Shown: piece after piece, positions 1 through 7,449 of the stretch
Layout: the number at the start of each line of letters is the position of its first letter
Position numbering within the stretch: position 1 is the stretch's first letter
From: an uncultured Clostridia bacterium
GTDB lineage: Bacteria; Bacillota; Clostridia; Christensenellales; CAG-917
Assembly: GCA_946056785.1 (NCBI GenBank)
Contig: CAMGKS010000013.1
Span: forward strand, 1 to 16,087
Direction: 5' to 3'
Length of the DNA: 16,087 nucleotides
Notes under the pieces: generated by a model
Told to the model about the DNA's origin: nothing
The model's input: only the letters and a program-made list of their open reading frames with translations
Databases searched by the model: none
Made by a program: the position numbers and the translations under genes

Positions 1-170
1 ATAATTAAACCAATAAAATTTAGATAAGACAATTTAGAGATAATAAATTTAGCAGAATGCTAATTAGCGGTGAGATGATTTAACTGCAGACAATTTTTTT
101 AATACAAATTTATCTGTCTTGCACTGAATTTTGTGCCTGATGTCGGCGCTAAAAACGGTAAAAAATTTTC

Positions 171-199
171 TTGCCAAATATAAGTTTGTGTTGTATAAT
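171..199 (+). promoter_or_regulatory. Sigma-A-type promoter of rpiB
   Basis: The -35 box TTGCCA (171-176; 5 of 6 to TTGACA) and -10 box TATAAT (194-199; 6 of 6) are separated by the ideal 17 nt. The predicted start point is about 206, giving a leader of only about 17 nt that holds little beyond the GAGGTGA ribosome binding site at 213-219. This suggests rpiB is transcribed strongly and without leader-based control. Start point and strength are inferred from the match alone. Confidence 0.8.
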
Positions 200-222
200 T
201 TTACTATTGTATGAGGTGAATT

Positions 223-669
223 ATGAAAGTTGCTCTAGGTTGCGACCACGGCGGTTTTGTCCTTAAATCTGAAGTAGTAAATACTTTGAAAAAGCTTGGG
301 GCAGACGTTATAGATTTTGGTACTGACAGTGAAGAATCTGTTGATTATCCTGTTTATGCTCAAAAAGTTGCTCACGCCGTCGCAGATAAGGTTTGCGACG
401 TCGGTGTTCTTCTTTGCGGAACCGGAATCGGCATGTCAATAGCTGCAAACAAAGTAAAAGGAATAAGAGCGGCGGTTTTGTCTGATACTTTCAGTGCAAA
501 GGCTACCAAACAGCACAATAATTCAAATATTCTTTGTTTGGGCGGCAGAGTCGTTACTCCCGAGCAAGCGGCTAAACTCGTTACGATTTGGTATACTACG
601 GAATATGAGGGCGGACGCCATCAAAAGCGTGTAGATATGATTACAGAGATCGAAAACAAAAATTTGTAA
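223..669 (+). CDS. rpiB: Ribose 5-phosphate isomerase B (RpiB/LacA/LacB family)
   Basis: Predicted cytoplasmic enzyme that interconverts ribose 5-phosphate and ribulose 5-phosphate in the non-oxidative pentose phosphate pathway. The 148-residue length is typical of the family. Visible family marks are the N-terminal GCDHGGF motif (Asp8, His9), the CGTGIGMSIAANK motif with the catalytic-type Cys65, and His98 in a QHNNSN segment, the usual phosphate/substrate region, followed by LGGR. The family also holds galactose-6-phosphate and allose-6-phosphate isomerases; a single gene without LacA/LacB pairing and no sugar-transport neighbours favours RpiB. ATG at 223 follows GAGGTGA with good spacing. 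It has its own promoter and is separated by 201 bp from the ATPase operon, so functional linkage to that operon is not implied. Confidence 0.95.
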   Translation: MKVALGCDHGGFVLKSEVVNTLKKLGADVIDFGTDSEESVDYPVYAQKVAHAVADKVCDVGVLLCGTGIGMSIAANKVKGIRAAVLSDTFSAKATKQHNNSNILCLGGRVVTPEQAAKLVTIWYTTEYEGGRHQKRVDMITEIENKNL

Positions 670-679
670 AACGTAGATT
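667..679 (+). repeat. 13-bp direct repeat, copy 1
   Basis: TAAAACGTAGATT begins within the last codons of rpiB (667-679) and recurs exactly at 820-832, 153 bp further on, just before the V-ATPase operon. Identity is read directly from the sequence; a role is unknown. Confidence 0.6.
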
Positions 680-870
680 GATTTAACGCTATTTTCAAGA
701 AACCTTTTTTGGTTAAGGAATGCGTTTAAAGATTAAACGACAAAAACGTTCATCGGTCGGTTTATATTTGTATATTTAATTGTAGTATTATACAAAACGT
801 AAACGAACGTGTTGGCAAATAAAACGTAGATTAAAAATTATGCGTAAGCATTAAATACAGCGGAGGCAAA
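670..870. promoter_or_regulatory. Intergenic region ahead of the V-ATPase operon, weak promoter candidates
   Basis: No gene is seen here. The best promoter candidates are weak: TTGGCA (812-817) with AATTAT (836-841) at 18-nt spacing, and TTGTAT (768-773) with TACAAA (791-796) at 17 nt. A 13-bp direct repeat occurs at the end of rpiB and again inside the spacer of the first candidate. An imperfect inverted repeat, TTAACGC (682-688) against GCGTTTAA (722-729) with one bulged base, encloses a short AACC/GGTT stem with a T6 loop; it could be a poor terminator for rpiB. A promoter for the large operon is expected here, but neither candidate is convincing. Confidence 0.4.
820..832 (+). repeat. 13-bp direct repeat, copy 2
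   Basis: Exact copy of TAAAACGTAGATT found at 667-679. It lies 38 bp before the first ATPase-operon start codon and inside the spacer of a weak promoter candidate (812-817 / 836-841), a place where an operator could act. That role is inference only. Confidence 0.6.
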
Positions 871-1188
871 ATGATAGAAGAAGTTATTCTCGACGTTAAA
901 CGTGCGGAAGAAGAAGCCGCTACGATTACGGAGAAGAGCGTGGCAGAAGCAAAAGATATAACCGTTAAAGCGGAAATAGCGGCAGCGGCAATGCGTAAAA
1001 AAGCAACGTCTGAATGTAAAGAGGCATTGAAATCAGCCGTTTCAAAAGCAGAAGCGGAAGCGGCAAAAGCTCGCGCTTCTATTATAGAACAGGGTGTGGC
1101 TAATGCTAGCTCACTTAGCGAAAGCAAAAAGAAAGAAGCGGAAAACGTTGCGGATTTTATTGTTGAATCTTTTGTTAAAAAGTTTTAA
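871..1188 (+). CDS. ntpF: V/A-type ATPase peripheral-stalk subunit G/H (NtpF-like)
   Basis: A 105-residue protein made almost entirely of Ala, Lys and Glu, with heptad-like spacing through most of its length, no membrane segment, and a short hydrophobic C-terminal patch (residues about 92-105). This is the expected form of the small peripheral-stalk subunit (NtpF in E. hirae, subunit G in Thermus, often called subunit H) that pairs with subunit E as a long coiled coil and keeps the catalytic head from turning. Sequence alone is low in information; position as first gene directly before subunit I, as in the E. hirae ntp operon, carries much of the call. ATG at 871 follows CGGAGG (861-866). The next gene starts 14 nt after the stop. 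Confidence 0.82.
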   Translation: MIEEVILDVKRAEEEAATITEKSVAEAKDITVKAEIAAAAMRKKATSECKEALKSAVSKAEAEAAKARASIIEQGVANASSLSESKKKEAENVADFIVESFVKKF

Positions 1189-1202
1189 TTCAGAGGTAGT
1201 AT

Positions 1203-3266
1203 ATGATTGCTGAAATGAAAAAGCTCTACCTTTTGGGTCATAATAGTCAAAAGAGTAAGATTTTAAAAGCATTATACCGTAGTAAAACCGTTGAGATTGT
1301 TGAAACAGAAGACGTCGCCGATCTTAACGTTAGTGCCGATTTGTTAAACCTTGACGCAGTGAATGAAAAGCTGTCGAGGTTGCTTAATGCTATAAATTTT
1401 ATGGACGCTGAAAAACGTGAAGGCGTAAAGCTTGCTAAATTGACGGAAAAATCGTCTGATAAATTCGAATATAAACCTATAAAAGTTAAGCTGTCGGAAT
1501 CTACTCCGAGAATGGTTTATGACGAATTTGTTGCCTATGCTCAAAGGGAGGAAGAAATTTTCGAAGCGGTAAGCAAGCTTGAACGCATAAATTCTCATTA
1601 TGCCGAAATCGCCGGAGAGACAGCTAAGCTTCTCAGCGTCAAGACGCAAGTCGAGTGCTTTAAAACAATCGAACAACGCCTCGATATGTTTTCCGACACT
1701 AAAACCACTTCTGTTTTTTACGGTTACGTTCCCGTAGAAAAAAAGGAAGAAATCGAAAAAGTTCTTTCGGATATCGAATACCCGTTAGTTTATGAAATTT
1801 ATGCAGGGGAAAAAGTCGTTCCCGTTTCATTTTTATGTTTAAAGGAAAATACCGATGATTTGAATCAACGGTTGCAGGCGGTAGATTTTAGCCGTTCAAC
1901 TTTGCTTTATTCAAAAACGGCTTCCGAAAAACTTTCGGAAATTTCTTCAAGACTCGAAGAACTTGAAAAAGATAAGCGTCAATGCTTGTCTTCGTCTCTT
2001 GAAAACGAAAAGTACTTAAAAGATTTTAAAGTTTTATATGATTATTACCTTGTCGAAAAGTCGAAGCTCGACGCAGAAAGCAAATTTAAACGTACCGATT
2101 CGGTTTTTGTTCTTAAAGCGTGGTATCCTATTGACAGAGAAGAAAAACTTAAATCGATACTCGACATCGTTTGCGACGAGTTGGTTTATGAATTGAGAGA
2201 CGCAACTGAGGACGACGACGTGCCGACTTTGGTAAGAAACAACAAACTCGTTACCCCGTTCCAAAGCATTACGAATATGTTTAGCCCGATGAATTATTGG
2301 AGCGATTTCGATTCTAACCCTATTATGACTTTCTTCTATTTCCTGTTTTTCGGCATTATGATTGCCGATGCGGGATACGGTTTGCTCCTTGCAATAGGCG
2401 GTTTGATAATGCTTAAAATTACAAAGCCGGTACCGGGCAAGGGCAGACTTATTATGATTGTTACCTTAGGCGGCGTGTCTACGATAATATGGGGTATAAT
2501 TTTTGGCGGTTGGTTCGGCATCGACTTAGGTCTTTTAGGCATCGAGTCTAAATTTTTATCTGGTTTGATAGGACTTAGCTTGTTCCAACCTTTAAGTCAA
2601 CCGCTTGTTATGCTTGGTTTGTGCTTGGGGCTCGGCGTGTTGCAAATTATGGTTGCAATGATTTTGAACGTTTACAATTTGTTCAGAAAAGCTCATAAAT
2701 ATTGTAAAGACAATAAACAACGCAGAAACGAATACATTGTCGAAGCGTTTTCAAGTTCGATAACCTGGCTTTTGATTATGTTCGGTATCGGATTTATTGC
2801 CGTATCGTTATTATTTAAGGTTACGCCGTGTCTTTACGTCGGCATTGTGCTGGCAGCTCTCGGCGTTATCGGCATACTTGTTTGTTCTGCGATAAAAAAG
2901 AAATCGGCGTTAGGATTGCTCACCGGTATTGCTAAACTTTATGACGGCGTTAACATTGTAAGCGATATCTTATCTTATGCACGTTTATTCGGTTTGGGAC
3001 TTGCCGGCGGCGTTGTCGCAATGGTCGTCAATATGCTTGCGTCAGTAATTATCGGAATGATTCCTATTCCGGCAATCGGCGTAATCATTGCAATACCTAT
3101 ACTGATTATCGGTCACGTATTCAATTTGTTTATAAGCGGACTTGGTGCATACGTACACGATTGCAGATTGCAATTTATTGAATTTTACGGAAAGTTCTAC
3201 GAAGGCGGAGGAAGACTCTTTATGCCTTTGGGTTCAAATACAAAATACACATACATCGATATGTAG
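1203..3266 (+). CDS. ntpI: V/A-type ATPase membrane subunit I (a-type stator)
   Basis: Stator subunit that forms the ion half-channels beside the K ring and anchors the peripheral stalks. The 687 residues split into a cytoplasmic N-terminal half (about 1-370), with a charged coiled-coil region near 225-275, and a membrane half starting near residue 374 with about seven or eight hydrophobic segments. The invariant arginine is Arg594 in the SYARLFGLGLAGG motif; in this family it faces the ion-binding carboxylate of the ring. Length is slightly above the usual 640-670. AGAGG at 1192-1196 supports ATG 1203. The stop codon TAG (3264-3266) is part of the ribosome binding site of the next gene, so the two are probably translationally linked. 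Confidence 0.96.
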   Translation: MIAEMKKLYLLGHNSQKSKILKALYRSKTVEIVETEDVADLNVSADLLNLDAVNEKLSRLLNAINFMDAEKREGVKLAKLTEKSSDKFEYKPIKVKLSESTPRMVYDEFVAYAQREEEIFEAVSKLERINSHYAEIAGETAKLLSVKTQVECFKTIEQRLDMFSDTKTTSVFYGYVPVEKKEEIEKVLSDIEYPLVYEIYAGEKVVPVSFLCLKENTDDLNQRLQAVDFSRSTLLYSKTASEKLSEISSRLEELEKDKRQCLSSSLENEKYLKDFKVLYDYYLVEKSKLDAESKFKRTDSVFVLKAWYPIDREEKLKSILDIVCDELVYELRDATEDDDVPTLVRNNKLVTPFQSITNMFSPMNYWSDFDSNPIMTFFYFLFFGIMIADAGYGLLLAIGGLIMLKITKPVPGKGRLIMIVTLGGVSTIIWGIIFGGWFGIDLGLLGIESKFLSGLIGLSLFQPLSQPLVMLGLCLGLGVLQIMVAMILNVYNLFRKAHKYCKDNKQRRNEYIVEAFSSSITWLLIMFGIGFIAVSLLFKVTPCLYVGIVLAALGVIGILVCSAIKKKSALGLLTGIAKLYDGVNIVSDILSYARLFGLGLAGGVVAMVVNMLASVIIGMIPIPAIGVIIAIPILIIGHVFNLFISGLGAYVHDCRLQFIEFYGKFYEGGGRLFMPLGSNTKYTYIDM

Positions 3267-3271
3267 GAGGT
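3265..3271 (+). promoter_or_regulatory. Full-match ribosome binding site for subunit K
   Basis: AGGAGGT matches the anti-Shine-Dalgarno sequence without a mismatch and overlaps the TAG stop of subunit I. An 11-nt A/T-only spacer leads to ATG 3282. Most other genes in the operon have shorter matches (AGAGG, AAGAGG, AAAGGA), so K appears to have one of the strongest sites, fitting a ring subunit needed in many copies. Confidence 0.7.
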
Positions 3272-3281
3272 TTATATTTTT

Positions 3282-3761
3282 ATGTCACTCGGAACATTTT
3301 TCGCACTTTTGGGTGCAGCATTAGCAGCAGGTTTAGCCGGTTCAGGTTCGGCTATCGGCATAGGTATGGCAGGTAAAGCTGCTGCCGGCGTAACGGCGGA
3401 AGACCCTACGAAATTCTCAAAGTGCTTGGTTCTTCAACTTCTTCCAGGTACGCAAGGTATTTACGGCTTGCTTATAGCATTCCTTGTATTTATCAAGGTC
3501 AATCTTTTCGGCGAAGTCGCACAGCTCAGCCTCGGCAGCGGTCTTATGATGATGGCAGGTTGTTTGCCTATGGCAATCGTCGGATTGATTTCTGCAATAT
3601 ATCAGTCTAAAGTTGCAATTTCCGGTATTGCTACGGTTGCTAAACGTCCTGAGGAAAGCGGTAAGGCAATTATTCTTACGGTTATGGTTGAAACGTACGC
3701 CGTTCTTGCTTTGCTTATTTCATTCCTTGCCGTATTTATCCCTACGCCTGTTCTTATTTAA
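3282..3761 (+). CDS. ntpK: V/A-type ATPase rotor ring subunit K (proteolipid), Na+ type
   Basis: Ion-carrying ring subunit: 159 residues with four membrane helices arranged as two repeated hairpins, as in 16-kDa V-type proteolipids rather than 8-kDa F-type ones. The second hairpin holds the ion-binding carboxylate Glu137 (MVETYA). Aligning by eye with E. hirae NtpK, all side-chain positions of its Na+ site are present: Leu54, Thr57, Gln58 and Tyr61 in QLLPGTQGIYG, Gln108 in IYQSKVA, and Glu137. As in E. hirae, the first hairpin lacks an acidic residue. Na+ specificity is therefore predicted, not shown. The gene lies between I and E, with 15-nt gaps on both sides. Confidence 0.97.
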   Translation: MSLGTFFALLGAALAAGLAGSGSAIGIGMAGKAAAGVTAEDPTKFSKCLVLQLLPGTQGIYGLLIAFLVFIKVNLFGEVAQLSLGSGLMMMAGCLPMAIVGLISAIYQSKVAISGIATVAKRPEESGKAIILTVMVETYAVLALLISFLAVFIPTPVLI

Positions 3762-3776
3762 TAAGAGGTTTTTAAA

Positions 3777-4361
3777 ATGCAAGGAAAAGAAGCAATAATC
3801 GAAAAAATAATCGGTGATGCGACCGCTAAGGGCGAATTGACGGTTTCCGAAGCAAAATCGAAAGCTTTGGAAATCGAAGAATCGGCAAAGGCATATTGCA
3901 AAGAACTTAAAGAAAAAGCGGAGAAAGAACGTGAATCGGCAGTAAACGATATCATGACGCGTTCTCAAACCGTTGCGGAACTTGACGCAAAAAAACTTTT
4001 GTTCGACGCAAAAAACAAAGTCGTTTCTTCTACGTTCAGTCTTGCTTTGGAAAAAGTCAAAAATCTTCCGAAAGAAAAGTACTCAAAACTTATTATGGGT
4101 ATGCTTTCTCTTGCCGAAGACGGCGACGTCGTTACGATTTCCAAAAGAGAGAAAGACGTCCTGACCGAAACTGTAATTAAAGATTATGCCGCAAAGAAAA
4201 AAATCAAACTTACGCTCAATAAGACGCTTGGAGATTTTGACGGCGGAATAATTTTATCGGGTGGCGGTGTAGATAAAAATCTTACGTTTGATACCGAATT
4301 TCAACTTTTAAAAGACGAGTTGGAAGAAATTGTAGCAAAGAAATTGTTTGCGGAGGCTTAA
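3777..4361 (+). CDS. ntpE: V/A-type ATPase peripheral-stalk subunit E
   Basis: Partner of the small G/H subunit in the peripheral stalk, joining the membrane stator to the top of the A3B3 head. The 194-residue length is usual. Residues about 1-65 are a highly charged helix suited to coiled-coil pairing; the C-terminal half (about 100-194) is a mixed alpha/beta domain with glycine-rich turns (DGGIILSGGG). Family identity is supported by this two-part layout and by the position between K and C. AAGAGG at 3763-3768 supports ATG 3777. The stop codon is directly followed by the ATG of subunit C with no gap, so translational coupling is likely. Confidence 0.93.
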   Translation: MQGKEAIIEKIIGDATAKGELTVSEAKSKALEIEESAKAYCKELKEKAEKERESAVNDIMTRSQTVAELDAKKLLFDAKNKVVSSTFSLALEKVKNLPKEKYSKLIMGMLSLAEDGDVVTISKREKDVLTETVIKDYAAKKKIKLTLNKTLGDFDGGIILSGGGVDKNLTFDTEFQLLKDELEEIVAKKLFAEA

Positions 4362-5360
4362 ATGAGCGGAAGTGATTTTGTCTTTTCTAATGCGAGAGTT
4401 AAGTCTAAAGAAACCAAACTTCTGTCGCAGTCACAAGTTGCAAGACTTGCAGAATGTGAAACTGCCGAAGAGGCCTTTAAACTGCTTAACGAGTACGGAT
4501 ACGGCGTTGGCGTAGAAAATCTGGATTTCGATACGCTTTTTAGCAATGCGGAAACGGAACTTAATGCGGAATTTACGGAATTGGCAACTGCCGGAAGCGG
4601 ACTTGACGCTTTTGTCCTTATGAACGATTATCATAATCTTAAAGCTCTTTTGAAACTCAGAGCTTCCGGACAGTTAGCAAAGGAAAAGAAAGACGAAGAC
4701 AATAAGCATTTGTTTGCTCGTCCGGGTTTTTATTCAATCGAAAAACTCCGTACCGCAATTTCATCGGGCGATTACAATTCTTTGTCAGATGAAATGACGA
4801 AAGCGATAAAGGCTGTCGACTCTGCTTCGATAGACGGAGTGAGCCCTCATTTTATAGATTCCCAGGTAGATAAAGCTATGTTTAAAGAAGTCCTTGAAAC
4901 GGCAAAGGCCGGCGGCAGGGAAGAGTTAACTCTGTATTTTACTTCAAAATGCGACATAGCCAATATATCTTCCTATTTGAGAGTCAGGCGTTTGTCCCTT
5001 GGCGAAAAATTTTTTGCCGAAGGATTTATCGACGGCGGCGAATTGGATAAAGATTTCTATTTAAAAACTTTTGAGCAAGGCGTTGACAGCTTTGCGGATA
5101 AATTGAAGTTTACCAAATACAGCGAACTGATAAAAGTATATACCGAAGAGGGTATAGTACGTTTTGAGGTAGCTTGCGACAATTATTTGCTTAATATTTT
5201 CAAAAAAGACCGCAACGATATGTTTACGGCTTCACCGGTTGCCGGCTATTATCTCGGAAAATTAACCGAGATAAAGACATTGAAGTTGCTTGTTGCCGCA
5301 ATAAAGAATAACGTTGACGGCGATTTAGTAAAACAAAGGATGCGTGATTTGTATGCATAA
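4362..5360 (+). CDS. ntpC: V/A-type ATPase subunit C (d-type rotor adaptor)
   Basis: Adaptor between the central shaft (D/F) and the K ring. The 332-residue length agrees with the family (about 330-350). The protein is largely helical and soluble, without membrane segments; features include the NDYHNLKALLK segment typical of the family (near residues 87-97), a YLRVRR segment, and a C-terminal region ending LVKQRMRDLYA. The start ATG is immediately after the subunit E stop, and the ribosome binding site CGGAGG (4351-4356) lies inside the end of ntpE. The 3' end overlaps the start of subunit F by 8 nt if F begins at its ATG. Confidence 0.94.
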   Translation: MSGSDFVFSNARVKSKETKLLSQSQVARLAECETAEEAFKLLNEYGYGVGVENLDFDTLFSNAETELNAEFTELATAGSGLDAFVLMNDYHNLKALLKLRASGQLAKEKKDEDNKHLFARPGFYSIEKLRTAISSGDYNSLSDEMTKAIKAVDSASIDGVSPHFIDSQVDKAMFKEVLETAKAGGREELTLYFTSKCDIANISSYLRVRRLSLGEKFFAEGFIDGGELDKDFYLKTFEQGVDSFADKLKFTKYSELIKVYTEEGIVRFEVACDNYLLNIFKKDRNDMFTASPVAGYYLGKLTEIKTLKLLVAAIKNNVDGDLVKQRMRDLYA

Positions 5361-5679
5361 CAGAATTGCAGTTGTCGGTGATAAAGATTCCGTTTTGGCT
5401 TTCAAGGCTATCGGACTCGAAGTGTATCCGACTTTAGATGAAAATGATGCGAAAGACGTGATTAAGCGTTTGGCAAGAGACTATAAGGTAATATTCATTA
5501 CCGATAAAATCGCTTGCAGCATCGACGCTACGCTTAAAAAATACAAATCTCGTCCGTATCCTGTTATAGTCCCGATTCCGTCGGCAGAAGGTAGCAACGG
5601 TTTCGGTATGCAGGGTATAAAGAGCGACATAGAAAAAGCTATCGGCTCGGACATTCTATTTAGCAGAGAGGACAATTAA
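5353..5679 (+). CDS. ntpG: V/A-type ATPase central-stalk subunit F (NtpG in E. hirae)
   Basis: Small central-shaft subunit that binds subunit D and helps set the rotation state. From ATG 5353 it has 108 residues, with the family's N-terminal IAVVGDKDSVLAFKAIGLE motif and an alternating beta/alpha fold with a FITDKIA strand and a PYPVIVPIPS segment. A GTG at 5344 would add three residues; ATG 5353 is preferred because family members begin just before the first strand and because AAAGGA (5335-5340) lies 12 nt from it but only 3 nt from the GTG. The gene overlaps the end of ntpC by 8 nt and its stop abuts the ATG of subunit A. Naming differs: NtpG in E. hirae, subunit F elsewhere. Confidence 0.93.
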   Translation: MHNRIAVVGDKDSVLAFKAIGLEVYPTLDENDAKDVIKRLARDYKVIFITDKIACSIDATLKKYKSRPYPVIVPIPSAEGSNGFGMQGIKSDIEKAIGSDILFSREDN

Positions 5680-7449
5680 ATGGCAGAACAAATTGGAAAA
5701 ATCGTAAAAGTTGCAGGTCCGCTTATTGTTGCCGAAAACATGGCGGACAGCAAAATGTATGACGTCGTAAGAGTTAGTGAAAAACAACTTATAGGCGAAA
5801 TAATCGAACTTCGTGGCGATAAGGCTTCGATTCAGGTTTATGAAGAAACCGGCGGTTTGGGTCCCGGTGAAAACGTTTATTCGACGGGAATGCCTTTGTC
5901 GGTTGAACTTGGCCCCGGACTCATTGAGAGCATTTTTGACGGTATTCAAAGACCTTTAAATAAGTTGCGTGAGGTTTGCGGCGACCGTATCGAGCGTGGC
6001 GTCAGCGTTGCACCGCTTGACCATGAGAAACTTTGGAATTTCGAACCTAAAGTTAAAGTAGGCGATGCTGTTTCTGCCGGCGATATAATAGGCGTTGTTG
6101 CCGAAAACGAGGTTACCGAGCACAGAATCATGGTTCCGTACGGAATCAGCGGTAAGATTGTCGACATAAAGAAAGGCGAATTTAACATTGACCAGACCGT
6201 TGCGGTTGTAGAAACGGAGAATGGCAAGAAAGAACTTTCCATGCTTCAAAAATGGCCGGTTCGTAAAGGCAGACCGTATGCTGAAAAGTTGTCGCCTGTA
6301 AAACCGCTTGTAACTGGGCAACGAGTTATAGACACTCTTTTCCCTATAGCTAAAGGCGGCGTCGCAGCTGTTCCCGGTCCTTTCGGAAGCGGTAAAACCG
6401 TTGTACAACATCAGCTCGCAAAGTGGGCAGACGCCGACATCATAGTTTATGTCGGTTGCGGAGAACGCGGAAACGAGATGACGGACGTTCTTAATGAATT
6501 CCCTGAACTTGTTGATCCTCGAAGCGGACAACCGCTTATGAAACGTACCGTTCTTATCGCAAATACCTCGGATATGCCGGTTGCCGCTCGTGAAGCTTCG
6601 ATTTATACCGGTATTACGATTGCCGAATATTTCAGAGATATGGGATATAACGTTGCTATCATGGCTGACTCAACATCACGTTGGGCGGAAGCATTGAGAG
6701 AAATGAGCGGCCGTCTTGAAGAAATGCCGGGTGAAGAAGGCTATCCTGCATATCTTTCTTCGAGACTTGCCGAGTTCTATGAAAGAGCGGGACTTGTAAA
6801 AGTTTTGGGCAAAGAGAACAAAGAAGGTTCTATTACGGCTATCGGTGCGGTTTCTCCTCCGGGCGGCGACTTGTCCGAACCTGTTTCGCAAAGTACTCTC
6901 CGTATAGTAAAAGTATTCTGGGGACTTAGTGCGGCACTTGCTTATAAGCGTCATTTCCCTGCCGTAGACTGGCTTACAAGTTATTCGCTTTATGCGGAAA
7001 AATTGGGAGATTGGTATTCGGATAACGTCGATGAAGAGTGGGTAACTTTAAGAACGGACGCTATGAGAATCTTGCAAGAAGAAGCGTCGCTCGATGAAAT
7101 AGTTCGTCTTGTCGGTATGGACGCATTGTCACCTGTCGACAGACTTACCATGGAGACTGCAAAGTCTATAAGAGAGGACTATCTCCACCAAAACGCTTTC
7201 CACGAAGTAGATACTTATGCTTCGCTCAAAAAACAATATAAAATGTTGAAACTGATTGTCGAAAACGACAAATTGTCAAGGGAAGCTCTTGCCAAAGGCG
7301 TTGAACTCGACGACATTTTAGCACTTCCTATAAGAGAGAAAATCGGCAGAGCCAAATACATTCCTGAAAACGAAATATCGTCTTTTGACGGACTTATCGA
7401 TGAGTTGAAAAAGGAAATCGTAGGTTTAGACGGTGAAGGAGAATTATAA
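5680..7449 (+). CDS. ntpA: V/A-type ATPase catalytic subunit A
   Basis: Catalytic nucleotide-binding subunit of the A3B3 head. The 589 residues match the family. Visible parts: N-terminal beta-barrel, the family-specific bulge region (about 110-200), a P-loop GPFGSGKT at 233-240 with Lys239 and Thr240, the GERGNEM motif with the catalytic-type Glu262, and the Walker B region at about 322-330 leading into MADSTSRWAEALREMSGR (328 on). The C-terminal helical domain follows from about 440. No intein is present. AGAGAGGA (5665-5672) supports ATG 5680, which directly follows the subunit F stop. The last base of the stop codon is the first base of the ATG of subunit B (TAATG). The enzyme may hydrolyse ATP to pump ions or run as a synthase; the sequence does not decide this. 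Confidence 0.98.
   Translation: MAEQIGKIVKVAGPLIVAENMADSKMYDVVRVSEKQLIGEIIELRGDKASIQVYEETGGLGPGENVYSTGMPLSVELGPGLIESIFDGIQRPLNKLREVCGDRIERGVSVAPLDHEKLWNFEPKVKVGDAVSAGDIIGVVAENEVTEHRIMVPYGISGKIVDIKKGEFNIDQTVAVVETENGKKELSMLQKWPVRKGRPYAEKLSPVKPLVTGQRVIDTLFPIAKGGVAAVPGPFGSGKTVVQHQLAKWADADIIVYVGCGERGNEMTDVLNEFPELVDPRSGQPLMKRTVLIANTSDMPVAAREASIYTGITIAEYFRDMGYNVAIMADSTSRWAEALREMSGRLEEMPGEEGYPAYLSSRLAEFYERAGLVKVLGKENKEGSITAIGAVSPPGGDLSEPVSQSTLRIVKVFWGLSAALAYKRHFPAVDWLTSYSLYAEKLGDWYSDNVDEEWVTLRTDAMRILQEEASLDEIVRLVGMDALSPVDRLTMETAKSIREDYLHQNAFHEVDTYASLKKQYKMLKLIVENDKLSREALAKGVELDDILALPIREKIGRAKYIPENEISSFDGLIDELKKEIVGLDGEGEL

Noticed and set aside
680..733. A clear terminator after rpiB
   Set aside because: The inverted repeat is imperfect (bulge, 4-bp inner stem with the T-run in the loop, none after the stem), so some read-through from rpiB into the ATPase operon cannot be excluded.
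3282..3761. No acidic residue in the first hairpin of subunit K considered as a defect
   Set aside because: E. hirae NtpK has the same pattern, with one carboxylate per four-helix subunit.
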